Positions 1 to 9,029 of a stretch of 64,000 nucleotides of DNA are shown in pieces. The stretch spans positions 47,912 to 111,911 of the forward strand of contig NZ_PPXC01000014.1 in NCBI RefSeq assembly GCF_002909445.1, written 5' to 3'. A model generated the notes under the pieces. It was given only the letters and a program-made list of their open reading frames with translations, searched no databases and was not told the origin of the DNA. Made by a program: the position numbers and the translations under genes. This DNA is from Arthrobacter glacialis (GTDB lineage: Bacteria > Actinomycetota > Actinomycetes > Actinomycetales > Micrococcaceae). Position 1 is the stretch's first letter. Every line of letters begins with the position of its first letter.

Positions 1-2
1 CA

Positions 3-86
3 TTGCTGCGGCAGGCGTATCCGGCAACGGAGTTTGGTACCAACTTTGAGTTCCGGCGCATCTTTATGGTGGGAGAAAAGCAATGA
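3..86 (+). CDS. 3' end of an unidentified gene (partial)
   Basis: Reading frame 3 is open from the window edge to a TGA at 84-86 and encodes about 27 residues ending in FEFRRIFMVGEKQ. The stop overlaps the next start codon in an ATGA arrangement, which is typical of translationally coupled genes, so this is probably the C-terminus of a real protein in the same operon as the PIG-L gene. The tail resembles the end of some methyltransferase-like proteins, but it is too short to assign. No function is claimed. Confidence 0.5.
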   Translation: MLRQAYPATEFGTNFEFRRIFMVGEKQ

Positions 87-781
87 GTGATTTGCAGGCA
101 TTTCCGCAAGACTGGCAGCGCGCCCTGGTCATAGTTGCCCACCCCGACGACCCCGAATATGGCATGGCTGCGGCAGTGGCCCAGTGGGTTGAAGACGGGA
201 AGGAAGTCCACTATTTACTGGCTTCTCACGGGGAGGCTGGCATTGCCACGATGACTCCCGAGCTGAGCGGGCCGTTGCGGGCCGTGGAACAACTCAACGC
301 GTGCGGGCAGGTGGGCGTTGAAAATTTGACTATCCTGGACCACCCGGATGGGCGAATCGAGGAAGGTGTGGCCCTGCGCCGTGACTTTGCCCGGCACATG
401 CGCCTGGTGAAACCGGATGTTGTGCTGACGCTCAACCACTGTGATCATTGGGGTCCGGGCCGGTGGAACAGCGCCGACCACAGGGCTGTTGGACGCAGCG
501 TACTGGACGCGGTTTCCGATGCCGACAATGACTGGATCTTCCCCGAACTCCTCGATGAGGGTTTGGGCCGCCACAAGGTTCGCTGGGTGGGCATCAGCTC
601 ACCTCAGCCAACACATTTTGTGAAGGTCAGCCCGGAGAATATCGAGAAGGCAGTTGCCTCGCTGGCGGAACACAAGGAGTATCTGCGCGCCTTGAGCCCC
701 GAACCCGTTGAGACGCAGGCCCGGCGGCAGATCGAGATGGTGACCGCCGGCGGAGTAGTGGCCTTTGAACTATATAGCTGA
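83..781 (+). CDS. PIG-L / LmbE family deacetylase
   Basis: A 232-residue protein of the PIG-L (LmbE) family, zinc-dependent enzymes that remove acetyl groups from N-acetylglucosamine-type substrates (relatives include MshB and Mca of mycothiol metabolism). The zinc motif AHPDDPEYG is near residue 19, and a second conserved stretch, SADHRAVGRSVLDA, is near residue 132. The length fits the compact members of the family. The ATG is preceded by GGGAGAAA and overlaps the previous stop by 4 nt. The actual substrate cannot be told from sequence. MshB and Mca are usually longer (about 290-300 aa), so this is more likely a general PIG-L protein than a mycothiol enzyme. Confidence 0.85.
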   Translation: MSDLQAFPQDWQRALVIVAHPDDPEYGMAAAVAQWVEDGKEVHYLLASHGEAGIATMTPELSGPLRAVEQLNACGQVGVENLTILDHPDGRIEEGVALRRDFARHMRLVKPDVVLTLNHCDHWGPGRWNSADHRAVGRSVLDAVSDADNDWIFPELLDEGLGRHKVRWVGISSPQPTHFVKVSPENIEKAVASLAEHKEYLRALSPEPVETQARRQIEMVTAGGVVAFELYS

Positions 782-807
782 GCAAGGCGCGGCCTGACCC
801 GCCGGTC

Positions 808-859
808 AGTGTGCAGATGATGCCCCCTAAATCGATTTAGAGGGCATTATCTGCACACT
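808..859. repeat. 52-bp near-perfect palindrome after the PIG-L gene
   Basis: The left arm starting AGTGTGCAGAT and the right arm ending ATCTGCACACT pair around a central AAATCGATTT. Over 26 bp per arm I count two mismatches, one a G-T pair in RNA. There is no T-run after it. It lies 27 nt after the PIG-L stop and about 116 nt before the ABC exporter start. It probably acts as a terminator or transcript-stabilising hairpin between two plus-strand units, but a binding site for a dimeric regulator is also possible. Confidence 0.7.
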
Positions 860-975
860 CACCGGACAGCAACGCCACGGGAAACCCACAGGAAGTTCAC
901 ACTGACAAGACGCCTGCCCAGGAGTAAGTTGTTACCAGTTCGAACCAAATTTTGATGCGCACCTAGGAGTTTGAC

Positions 976-2748
976 GTGCTGTTTCGCTTGATAGCCCGCA
1001 ATGTGGCACCGCACAGGGCGCAGTTGATCATGATTGTGGTGCTGCAGTTCCTCTCCACGCTGGCCACGCTGTACCTGCCCACGCTCAATGCCGACATCAT
1101 CGACGACGGCGTGGTCAAGGGCAACATCGCCCTGATCATGAACCTGGGCGGCTGGATGCTTGCCATCACGGCGGGCCAGGTGGTGTGCGCCATCGCGGCC
1201 ACCTATCTCAGCGCCAAGCTGGCCATGGGCGTGGGGCGGCAAATCCGGCGCGACCTCTTCGATAAGGTGGAGACGTTTTCCTCCCAGGAGGTGGGCATCA
1301 TTGGCGCGCCGTCGCTGATCACGCGCACCACCAACGACGTCCAACAGGTGCAGATGCTGACCCTGATGTCGTTCACCATGATGGTCATGGCACCCATCAT
1401 GTGCATTGGCGGGATCGTGCTGGCCATGGACCAGGACGTCCCCCTGTCCGGGCTGCTGCTGGTGATCCTGCCCGTGCTGATCGTGGCCATTGGCCTGATT
1501 GTGCGCGTTTTGGTCCCCACCTTCCGCAAGGTTCAGAAGCAGCTTGACGACATCAACGGCGTGCTGCGCGAACAAATCACCGGCATCAGCGTGATCCGCG
1601 CCTTTGGTCGCCGCGACTATGAGGCTGACCGGTTCGCCACGGCCAACGGCGCCCTGACCTCCTCCCAGCTGCGGGCCGGGCGGCTGCTCTCGCTCATGTT
1701 CCCCACCATCTTCTTTGTGGTGAATGTGACAAGTGTTGGCGTGCTGTGGTTTGGCGGGCAGCGCATCGACGCCGGAGACATGCAGATTGGCGCGTTGACG
1801 GCGTTCCTGAGCTACATCATGCAAATCCTGATGTCGGTCATGATGGCCATGTTCATGTTCATGATGATTCCGCGCGCAGCTGTTAGCGCCGAACGCATCA
1901 TGGAGGTCCTGGACACCGAAGCCAGCGTGGTGGATGCTCCCGACGCTGTTTCCGTCAAGCAGCTCGACGGCGTACTGCAGGTCACCGACGCCGCCTTCAG
2001 TTATCCCGGTGCCCAGGCTCCTGTCCTGTCGGGGGTGAGTTTTACGGCCACTCCGGGTACCACGACGGCGATCATCGGCTCCACGGGCAGTGGCAAGTCA
2101 ACGCTGTTGAACCTCATACCCCGGCTGCTGGACAGCACCGCAGGCTCGATCGAGCTGGGCGGCCACAACGTCAAGGGTGTGACGCTGGCTGCGCTGCGCG
2201 GCTCCATCGGCCTGGTGCCGCAGAAGGCCTACCTGTTCACCGGCACCGTGGCCAGCAACATCCGCATGGGAAACCCACAGGCATCGGACGATCAAGTCTG
2301 GGAGGCACTGGAAACGGCCCAGGCTGCCGACTTTGTCAGGGGCATGCCCCACGGGCTGGAGTCTCCCATTGAGCAAGGTGGATCCAATGTGTCCGGCGGC
2401 CAGCGGCAACGGCTGTGCATTGCCCGCGCCATTGCAGCACAGCCGTCGCTCTATCTTTTTGACGACAGCTTCTCCGCACTGGACTACGCCACGGACGCGA
2501 AATTGCGGGCGGCCTTGAGGCCTGTCACCCGCGACGCGGCAGTGTTGGTGGTGGCTCAACGCGTCGGCACCATCAAGGACGCCGACAATATTCTGGTGCT
2601 TGATGAAGGGGCGTTGGTGGGCCAGGGAACCCATGAGCAGTTACTTGAGAGCTGCCCCACCTACCAAGAAATCGTGACATCCCAGATGAGCGCCGATGAC
2701 CAGCTTTCAGACAACGAGCTGTCAGACAACAAGGGAGGTGCGGAATGA
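976..2748 (+). CDS. ABC exporter half-transporter, degenerate-site subunit
   Basis: A 590-residue fused membrane/ATPase half-transporter of the type I exporter (MsbA/LmrCD-like) family. The N-terminal part has six hydrophobic membrane segments (about residues 15-300). The nucleotide-binding domain has Walker A GSTGSGKST (about 367-375), signature VSGGQ (about 472) and Walker B LYLFDD (about 491-496). The residue after Walker B, normally the catalytic Glu, is Asp, as in the inactive-site partner of heterodimeric exporters such as TM287/288 or BmrCD. The start is GTG, chosen because TAGGAG lies 8 nt upstream and the codon opens the conserved domain. Its stop overlaps the next gene (ATGA), giving a coupled operon with the second half and a GntR regulator. 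The substrate is unknown; drug or lipid export is typical. Confidence 0.9.
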   Translation: MLFRLIARNVAPHRAQLIMIVVLQFLSTLATLYLPTLNADIIDDGVVKGNIALIMNLGGWMLAITAGQVVCAIAATYLSAKLAMGVGRQIRRDLFDKVETFSSQEVGIIGAPSLITRTTNDVQQVQMLTLMSFTMMVMAPIMCIGGIVLAMDQDVPLSGLLLVILPVLIVAIGLIVRVLVPTFRKVQKQLDDINGVLREQITGISVIRAFGRRDYEADRFATANGALTSSQLRAGRLLSLMFPTIFFVVNVTSVGVLWFGGQRIDAGDMQIGALTAFLSYIMQILMSVMMAMFMFMMIPRAAVSAERIMEVLDTEASVVDAPDAVSVKQLDGVLQVTDAAFSYPGAQAPVLSGVSFTATPGTTTAIIGSTGSGKSTLLNLIPRLLDSTAGSIELGGHNVKGVTLAALRGSIGLVPQKAYLFTGTVASNIRMGNPQASDDQVWEALETAQAADFVRGMPHGLESPIEQGGSNVSGGQRQRLCIARAIAAQPSLYLFDDSFSALDYATDAKLRAALRPVTRDAAVLVVAQRVGTIKDADNILVLDEGALVGQGTHEQLLESCPTYQEIVTSQMSADDQLSDNELSDNKGGAE

Positions 2749-4682
2749 CCATGATGCGAGGGGCCCGCGCTGGCGGCCCGCCACAAAAAGCCATCGCCTT
2801 TGGCCCCAGCCTCAAACGAATCCTCGCCTTGATGGCGGCCGACAGAATCCGGATAGCAGCGGTGGTTGCCATGGCTGCCATCTCCGTGGGCTTGTCGGTG
2901 TTAGCCCCGAAGGTTTTGGGCCACGCAACAGACATTATTTTCGACGGCGTCGTAGGCCAGATGCTGGACACATTCCCGGCCGGAACCACCAAGGAACAGG
3001 CGGTGGCGGCGCTGCGTGCCAGCGGCCAGGGCCAACTTGCTGACATGCTCAACGCCATGAACGTGGTGCCAGGGCAGGGCCTGGATCTGCAGGCTCTGGG
3101 CGGCGTCTTGGTGATTGTTTTGGGTCTGTATGTGGTGGCGTTCTTCTTCAACTGGTCCCAGGGCTACATCACCACGGGCATTGTGCAGCGTTCCATGTAC
3201 CGGCTCAGGACAGAGATTGAAGCCAAGCTGGACAAGCTGCCCATGTCACACTTCCAGCAGGAATCCCGCGGGGACGTGCTCTCCCGTGTCACCAATGACA
3301 TTGACAATTTCTCCCAGACGCTGAACCAGACGCTGACTCAAATCCTCATCGCCGTCCTCACAGTGTGCGGCGTGCTGGGCATGATGTTCTCCATCTCGCC
3401 CATGCTTGCCGGTATCTCCCTGCTCACGGTGCCGGTCGTTGCCGTCATCACCGTGATGATTGCCAAACGCTCCCAAGTGCAGTTTGCGGCGCAATGGAAG
3501 AGCACGGGCGAGCTGAACGGCCATGTGGAGGAAATGTTCACCGGCCATGAGATTGTCAAGGCCTTTGGCCAGCAGCAGGCAGCCATTGAGAAGTTCCGGG
3601 TCTCCAATGACAGCCTTTACGAATCCAGCGCCAAGGCCCAGTTTATTTCCGGCATCATCATGCCCAGCACCAACTTCATCTCCAACCTGAACTATGTGGT
3701 GGTGGCGGTGCTCGGCGGCATTCAGGTGGCCCAGGGTGCCCTGACTATCGGCAGTGTCCAGGCGTTTATTCAGTACTCCCGCCAGTTCAGCCAGCCCATG
3801 GCCCAGCTGGGCAGCATGATCAACCTGCTGCAATCCGGGGTGGCCTCGGCAGAGCGTGTCTTTGAGCTGCTGGATGCCGAGGAGCAAACCCCGGACCACA
3901 CCCCGCCGGCGGTGTTGGCCGAACCTAAGGGGCGGGTGGTCTTTGACCACGTCAACTTCGGCTACAAGCCGGGGGAGCCGCTCATCAAGGACCTGTCCCT
4001 GGTGGCCGAACCTGGCCAGACGGTTGCCATTGTGGGGCCCACCGGCGCTGGCAAGACCACCCTGGTCAATCTGCTCATGCGGTTCTACGAGATCGATTCG
4101 GGCACCATCACCATTGACGGCGTCAACACGGCCCGCCTGACCCGTGATGACCTGCGCAGCCAATTGGGCATGGTGCTCCAGGATGCCTGGCTGTTTGGTG
4201 GGACCATCAAGGACAACTTGAGGTACGGCAAGCTGGACGCCACCGAGGAGGAGATCATTGAGGCCGCGGTGGCCACGCATGTGGACCACTTTGTGATGTC
4301 GCTCCCCGACGGCTATGAAACAGTCCTCAGCGACGACGGCGGCGGGCTGAGTCAGGGGCAACGCCAGCTCATGACGATTGCCCGCGCGTGGGTTGCCAAC
4401 CCCGGCATTCTGATCCTGGACGAGGCCACCAGTTCCGTGGACACCCGCACCGAAGTCATGATTCGCACGGCCATGAACAAACTCCGCCACAACAGGACCA
4501 GTTTTGTCATTGCGCACAGACTCTCCACGATTCGTGACGCAGATTTGATACTGGTGATGAATAACGGTGAGATCATTGAACAGGGCAACCATCACGTGCT
4601 CCTTGAACGCAAGGGTTTCTACTTCGAGCTATACATGAGCCAGTTTGGAGATCCGCTGGTGGAAGAGGTGAGTCAGTTATGA
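2745..4682 (+). CDS. ABC exporter half-transporter, catalytic-site subunit
   Basis: The 645-residue partner of the preceding gene. It has an N-terminal cytosolic extension, six membrane segments with a loop insertion around residues 70-110, and an ATPase domain with Walker A GPTGAGKTT (about 431-439) and Walker B ILILDE (about 555-560) carrying the normal catalytic Glu. Its signature motif is LSQGQ instead of LSGGQ. In a heterodimer this degenerate signature faces the degenerate Walker B of the partner, so one composite ATP site should be inactive and the other active. It overlaps its neighbours by 4 nt on both sides, so all three genes are probably translated from one mRNA. Confidence 0.9.
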   Translation: MTMMRGARAGGPPQKAIAFGPSLKRILALMAADRIRIAAVVAMAAISVGLSVLAPKVLGHATDIIFDGVVGQMLDTFPAGTTKEQAVAALRASGQGQLADMLNAMNVVPGQGLDLQALGGVLVIVLGLYVVAFFFNWSQGYITTGIVQRSMYRLRTEIEAKLDKLPMSHFQQESRGDVLSRVTNDIDNFSQTLNQTLTQILIAVLTVCGVLGMMFSISPMLAGISLLTVPVVAVITVMIAKRSQVQFAAQWKSTGELNGHVEEMFTGHEIVKAFGQQQAAIEKFRVSNDSLYESSAKAQFISGIIMPSTNFISNLNYVVVAVLGGIQVAQGALTIGSVQAFIQYSRQFSQPMAQLGSMINLLQSGVASAERVFELLDAEEQTPDHTPPAVLAEPKGRVVFDHVNFGYKPGEPLIKDLSLVAEPGQTVAIVGPTGAGKTTLVNLLMRFYEIDSGTITIDGVNTARLTRDDLRSQLGMVLQDAWLFGGTIKDNLRYGKLDATEEEIIEAAVATHVDHFVMSLPDGYETVLSDDGGGLSQGQRQLMTIARAWVANPGILILDEATSSVDTRTEVMIRTAMNKLRHNRTSFVIAHRLSTIRDADLILVMNNGEIIEQGNHHVLLERKGFYFELYMSQFGDPLVEEVSQL

Positions 4683-5071
4683 ACACCATGGATATTTTAA
4701 TGCGCCGCTGGCATCTGGACTCGGAGTCCACAGTGCCGCCCTATGAGCAGATCCGCTTGCGGATCCTGGACCTGGCAGCCTCGGGTGAGCTGGCCGTGGG
4801 CAGCAAACTTCCGTCGGTGCGTGCACTCGCGGCGGATTTGAGCGTGGCAGCCAACACGGTGGCCAGGGCGTACAGGGAACTGGAGCAGGCAGGCATTGTG
4901 GTGACGGCTGGACGCAGCGGCACCGCCGTGGCATCCGGCGGCGACGCCATTTCGGCCCAAGTTGCAGCGGCGGCTGATGCCTTTGCCGCCGTCGTGCGTG
5001 ATTTGGGTGTGCCCCATAGCCAGGCGCTGCGCATTGTGGGCGCCGCCCTGGATCGCGCCGTCAGCGGCTGA
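4679..5071 (+). CDS. GntR-family (YtrA-type) transcriptional regulator
   Basis: A 130-residue regulator with an N-terminal winged helix (PPYEQIRLRIL near residue 20, then LPSVRALAADLSVAANTVARAYRELE around 42-67) and only a short C-terminal tail of about 50 residues. This is the architecture of YtrA-subfamily GntR proteins, which usually sit with ABC transporter genes and repress them. The start at 4679 overlaps the exporter stop. An alternative ATG lies 9 nt downstream. By family precedent it probably controls the exporter operon; no operator was identified. Confidence 0.85.
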   Translation: MNTMDILMRRWHLDSESTVPPYEQIRLRILDLAASGELAVGSKLPSVRALAADLSVAANTVARAYRELEQAGIVVTAGRSGTAVASGGDAISAQVAAAADAFAAVVRDLGVPHSQALRIVGAALDRAVSG

Positions 5072-5094
5072 CGTGCGGCAACAACGGCGCGCGT

Positions 5095-5117
5095 TCGAAC
5101 GAACTTTCGATTATACT
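5095..5117 (+). promoter_or_regulatory. SOS box and -10 element of uvrA
   Basis: TCGAAC-GAAC-TTTCGA at 5095-5110 matches the actinobacterial LexA box TCGAAC-N4-GTTCGA with one mismatch. A -10-like TATACT follows at 5112-5117. LexA bound here would block the promoter, consistent with SOS induction of uvrA in related bacteria. The start codon is 79 nt downstream of the -10. Confidence 0.75.
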
Positions 5118-5195
5118 TAGCAGTGAATGCGCGCGAGCCCGGCCGAGTTCTGGCCGTGCCGCGCCCACACAGTGGACAGCAATGTGAAGGAAACA

Positions 5196-8084
5196 ATGGC
5201 CCAGTTGCACAACTCGTCAACCGATCCGCAGCGCCCCGACTTGTCGCGTTTGATAGTCAAGGGCGCCCGCGAGCACAATCTGCGCAACGTTGACCTTGAC
5301 CTGCCCCGTGACGCCATGATCGTGTTCACGGGATTGTCTGGTTCGGGGAAGTCCTCCCTAGCCTTTGACACCATCTTCGCCGAAGGCCAGCGCCGCTATG
5401 TGGAATCCCTCTCCGCCTATGCCCGGCAGTTCCTGGGCCAGGTGGACAAGCCTGATGTTGACTTCATTGAGGGCCTGTCCCCGGCGGTTTCCATTGACCA
5501 GAAGTCCACCAGCAAGAACCCCCGCTCCACGGTGGGCACCATAACCGAGATTTATGACTACATGCGCCTGCTGTGGGCCAGGGTGGGAACTCCCCATTGC
5601 CCCACCTGCGGCGAGCCCATTGCCAAGCAGACCCCGCAGCAAATCGTGGACCAGCTGCTGGAGATGCCTGAGGGCACCCGCTTCCAGATCCTGGCCCCCG
5701 TGGTCCGCGACCGCAAGGGCGAGTTTGTTGAACTGTTCAAGGAACTCACTGCCAAGGGCTATTCCCGCGCCAAGGTGGACGGTGAGCAGATTCAGCTCAG
5801 CGATCCACCCAAGCTGAAGAAGACGTTCAAGCACACCATTGAAGTAGTGGTGGACCGGCTCGTGGTCAAGGACGGCATCCAGCAGCGCCTCACCGACTCC
5901 GTCGAAACAGCCCTGGGGCTGGCTGACGGCCGCGTGCTGGCCGAGCTGGTTGACCTGCCGGAGCAGGATTCCGGACGTATCCGCTCCTTCTCCGAGAACT
6001 TGGCCTGCCCCAACGAGCACCCGCTGGCCATTGACGAGATTGAGCCGCGCTCCTTCTCCTTCAACAACCCCTTCGGGGCCTGCAGCGCTTGTAGCGGTAT
6101 TGGCACCAAGCTTGAAGTTGATGAAGAGCTCGTCATCCCCAACCCGTTCCTCTCGCTGCGTGAGGGCGCCATTGCCCCGTGGTCGCTGGGCACCGCCACC
6201 ACTGAGTACTGGAACCGCCTCCTGGAAGGGTTGTCGGCCGAACTCGACTTCGACCTTGACACCCCGTGGAACAAGCTGGACACCCCAGTGCGCACGGCCA
6301 TCCTGTACGGCAAGGACCACAAGGTGGTGGTGCAGTACAAGAACCGTTTTGGCCGCGAACGCAAGTACAGCACAGGCTTTGAAGGCGCCGTGCAGTACAT
6401 CCAGCGCAAGCACATCGAGACGGAATCGGACTCCGCCCGTGACCGTTACGAAGAATACATGCGCCAGATTCCGTGTCCCGCGTGTGGGGGAGCCCGGCTT
6501 AACCCGGCCTCACTGTCTGTGCTGATCAACGGCAAGTCCATTTCCGCTGTTGCCGCCCTGTCTATGCGCGACTGCTTCGACTTCCTCTCCAACCTGGTGC
6601 TGACGGGGCGCGAAGCCCAGATTGCCAGTCAGGTCCTGAAGGAGATCCAGGCCCGCCTGCGGTTCCTGCTCGACGTCGGACTTGAGTACCTGAACCTGGA
6701 ACGCGCCTCGGCCACCCTCTCCGGCGGCGAAGCCCAGCGTATTCGCCTGGCCACGCAGATCGGCTCCGGCCTGGTGGGCGTGCTGTACGTGCTTGATGAG
6801 CCGTCCATCGGTCTGCACCAGCGGGACAACCGCCGCCTGATTGAAACGCTCACCCGCCTGCGCGATCTTGGCAACACCCTCATTGTGGTCGAACACGATG
6901 AAGACACCATCAAGGAAGCCGACTGGATTGTGGACATTGGCCCCGGCGCCGGTGAGCACGGCGGCGAAGTGGTGCACTCAGGATCCTTGGAGGACTTGCT
7001 GGCCAACACCCGCTCCCTGACGGGCGACTACCTGTCCGGGCGCAAGTCCATCGCCATGCCGGCCACCCGGCGCAAGTACGACAAAAAGCGTGAACTCACG
7101 GTGGTCGGGGCCAAGGAGAACAACCTCCAAAACGTTGACGTGAAGTTCCCGCTGGGCGTGTTGACGGCCGTGACCGGCGTCAGCGGCTCCGGCAAGTCCA
7201 CCCTGGTCAACGAGATCCTGTACAAGGTGCTGGCGAACAAGCTCAACGGCGCCAAGCAGGTTGCCGGCCGCCACCTGCGCGTGGATGGTTTGGAGCACCT
7301 GGACAAGGTGGTGCACGTGGACCAGAGCCCCATTGGTCGCACGCCGCGCTCCAACCCGGCCACTTACACGGGCGTTTTTGACAACATTCGGAAACTTTTT
7401 GCCGAGACCAACGAATCAAAAATGCGCGGCTACCAGCCGGGGCGTTTCTCCTTCAACGTCAAGGGCGGGCGCTGCGAGGCGTGCACCGGTGACGGCACGC
7501 TGAAGATTGAAATGAACTTCCTGCCGGATGTTTACGTGCCGTGCGAGGTCTGCCACGGAGCCCGCTACAACCGCGAAACCCTGGAAGTCCACTACAAGGG
7601 CAAGTCCATTGCCGACGTGCTGAACATGCCCATCGAGGAAGGCGCCGACTTCTTCGCAGCCTTCACCCCCATTGCCCGGCACCTGCGCACGCTGGTCGAC
7701 GTCGGACTCGGCTACGTGCGCTTGGGGCAGGCCTCCACCACCTTGTCCGGTGGTGAGGCGCAGCGCGTCAAGCTCGCCGCCGAACTGCAGAAGCGCTCCA
7801 ACGGGCGCAGCATTTACGTCCTGGACGAGCCCACCACGGGCCTGCACTTTGAGGACATTCGCAAGCTGCTGTTGGTGCTGCAGGGGCTCGTGGACAAGGG
7901 CAACACCGTCATCGTCATTGAGCACAACCTTGATGTGATCAAGAGTGCTGACTGGATTGTGGACTTGGGGCCCGACGGCGGCACCGGTGGCGGCCAGGTG
8001 ATTGCCACGGGAACCCCGGAGAAGGTGGCCAAGAGTGAACAAAGTTACACCGCCACGTTCCTGCGCGAAGCCCTGAACGTCTAG
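5196..8084 (+). CDS. uvrA: Excinuclease ABC subunit UvrA
   Basis: UvrA (962 residues from this start) recognises bulky DNA damage with UvrB in nucleotide excision repair. It contains two ABC-type ATPase modules: Walker [10 protein letters not shown] near residue 46 and GVSGSGKST near 660, with signature LSGGEAQR in both halves. Zinc-binding CxxC pairs occur at CPTCG (about 135), CPACGG (about 429) and CEACTGDG (about 760). The reading frame opens 69 nt earlier at 5127, but ATG 5196 is preferred because AAGGA precedes it and homologues begin shortly before [15 protein letters not shown]. uvrC is also in this window, 1.7 kb downstream; uvrB is not seen. Confidence 0.97.
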   Translation: MAQLHNSSTDPQRPDLSRLIVKGAREHNLRNVDLDLPRDAMIVFTGLSGSGKSSLAFDTIFAEGQRRYVESLSAYARQFLGQVDKPDVDFIEGLSPAVSIDQKSTSKNPRSTVGTITEIYDYMRLLWARVGTPHCPTCGEPIAKQTPQQIVDQLLEMPEGTRFQILAPVVRDRKGEFVELFKELTAKGYSRAKVDGEQIQLSDPPKLKKTFKHTIEVVVDRLVVKDGIQQRLTDSVETALGLADGRVLAELVDLPEQDSGRIRSFSENLACPNEHPLAIDEIEPRSFSFNNPFGACSACSGIGTKLEVDEELVIPNPFLSLREGAIAPWSLGTATTEYWNRLLEGLSAELDFDLDTPWNKLDTPVRTAILYGKDHKVVVQYKNRFGRERKYSTGFEGAVQYIQRKHIETESDSARDRYEEYMRQIPCPACGGARLNPASLSVLINGKSISAVAALSMRDCFDFLSNLVLTGREAQIASQVLKEIQARLRFLLDVGLEYLNLERASATLSGGEAQRIRLATQIGSGLVGVLYVLDEPSIGLHQRDNRRLIETLTRLRDLGNTLIVVEHDEDTIKEADWIVDIGPGAGEHGGEVVHSGSLEDLLANTRSLTGDYLSGRKSIAMPATRRKYDKKRELTVVGAKENNLQNVDVKFPLGVLTAVTGVSGSGKSTLVNEILYKVLANKLNGAKQVAGRHLRVDGLEHLDKVVHVDQSPIGRTPRSNPATYTGVFDNIRKLFAETNESKMRGYQPGRFSFNVKGGRCEACTGDGTLKIEMNFLPDVYVPCEVCHGARYNRETLEVHYKGKSIADVLNMPIEEGADFFAAFTPIARHLRTLVDVGLGYVRLGQASTTLSGGEAQRVKLAAELQKRSNGRSIYVLDEPTTGLHFEDIRKLLLVLQGLVDKGNTVIVIEHNLDVIKSADWIVDLGPDGGTGGGQVIATGTPEKVAKSEQSYTATFLREALNV

Positions 8085-8103
8085 CCCCGTCACCCCTTCC
8101 CAA

Positions 8104-8170
8104 CTGTGACGCAGTTGTTGCTCCAAAATCGCCTCAGAAAGCGCTTTCCACCGCAACAACTGCGTCACAG
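8104..8170. repeat. 18-bp inverted repeat with 31-nt spacer downstream of uvrA
   Basis: CTGTGACGCAGTTGTTGC at 8104-8121 is repeated as its exact reverse complement at 8153-8170. The spacer contains AAAGCGCTTT, itself a small palindrome. It starts 20 nt after the uvrA stop and has no T-run. It is either a Rho-independent-like terminator or a dispersed palindromic intergenic element. Confidence 0.7.
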
Positions 8171-8267
8171 ATGGGAGGGCGGGGGCTGGGTGGCTGTTGA
8201 ATTCTTCGCTCAAGATATGCCTGCCGGTGCATGGATGAGTTGGTAGTGGGGCATGTCGTGAGAAACT

Positions 8268-9029
8268 ATGGACGTGAATATCGCCGCTCCGCCCGTCAAT
8301 CGTGGCAAAACTGCCACCGCAGTCCTTTTCGACCTCGATGGGACCCTTGTTGACCCGGCCGGAGGGATCACCCAAGGCATTGAATATGCCCTGAGGACCA
8401 TGGACTTGCCCAGTCCCGGACTGGACGCCCTCAATGCGATGGTCGGGCCCAAGCTCGCTGACGCGCTGGTCACTTTTGCCGGTGTACCGCTGGACACCGT
8501 GCCGGCGGTTATTGCCGCATACAGGGTTTGGTATGGCCGTCAGGGTATGGCCATGTCTGTGCTGTATCCGGGCATCAAGGATCTGCTGACTCAGCTGAAA
8601 GCGGCAGGGGTTCCACTGGCTGTTGCCACACAGAAGCCCGAACCACTGGCCAAGAAACTGTTGGCACTGCATGAGATTGACCAGTTGTTTACCGTGATCA
8701 AGGGCTCTCACGCGGACGAGACCCTGATGCCCGGTGCGCCTGGCTACCGTGCAGGGAAGAGCGAGATCATTGCTGCCGCATTGACTGAACTCTCAGAACT
8801 GGGCGATCTTGCAGATGGCGCCGGGTCCGCCGCAGTCATGGTGGGGGACAGGCACCAGGATGTGCGCGGTGCCCAAGATAACGGCCTTGACTGCATTGGC
8901 GTCTCGTGGGGCTTTGCCGCCGACGGCGAGCTGGCGGCGGCAGGCGTGACCGCCGTCGTGCACTCTGCAGACGAACTTGCCCAAGAATTGACTCAGACTT
9001 TCTTGGAGGCTCGCGATGGTGCTCTATGA
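8268..9029 (+). CDS. HAD-superfamily phosphatase (Gph-like)
   Basis: A 253-residue haloacid-dehalogenase-type hydrolase. Motif I FDLDGTLVDP is at about residues 22-31 with both catalytic Asp residues, motif II includes the AVATQK segment near 124, and motif IV is MVGDRHQDVRGA near 190. The cap insertion between motifs I and II fits phosphoglycolate-phosphatase-like members. The exact substrate is not predictable. It overlaps the next gene by 14 nt, so the two are probably co-transcribed. Confidence 0.85.
   Translation: MDVNIAAPPVNRGKTATAVLFDLDGTLVDPAGGITQGIEYALRTMDLPSPGLDALNAMVGPKLADALVTFAGVPLDTVPAVIAAYRVWYGRQGMAMSVLYPGIKDLLTQLKAAGVPLAVATQKPEPLAKKLLALHEIDQLFTVIKGSHADETLMPGAPGYRAGKSEIIAAALTELSELGDLADGAGSAAVMVGDRHQDVRGAQDNGLDCIGVSWGFAADGELAAAGVTAVVHSADELAQELTQTFLEARDGAL

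Noticed and set aside
930-960. GTTCGAAC near 940 as a second SOS box before the ABC operon
   Set aside because: It lacks the TCGAAC-N4-GTTCGA spacing; only a chance 8-bp palindrome remains.
5127-5195. Longer uvrA N-terminus from ATG 5127
   Set aside because: It lies just 10 nt after the -10 element, has no ribosome site, and the extra 23 residues are absent from the usual UvrA start.
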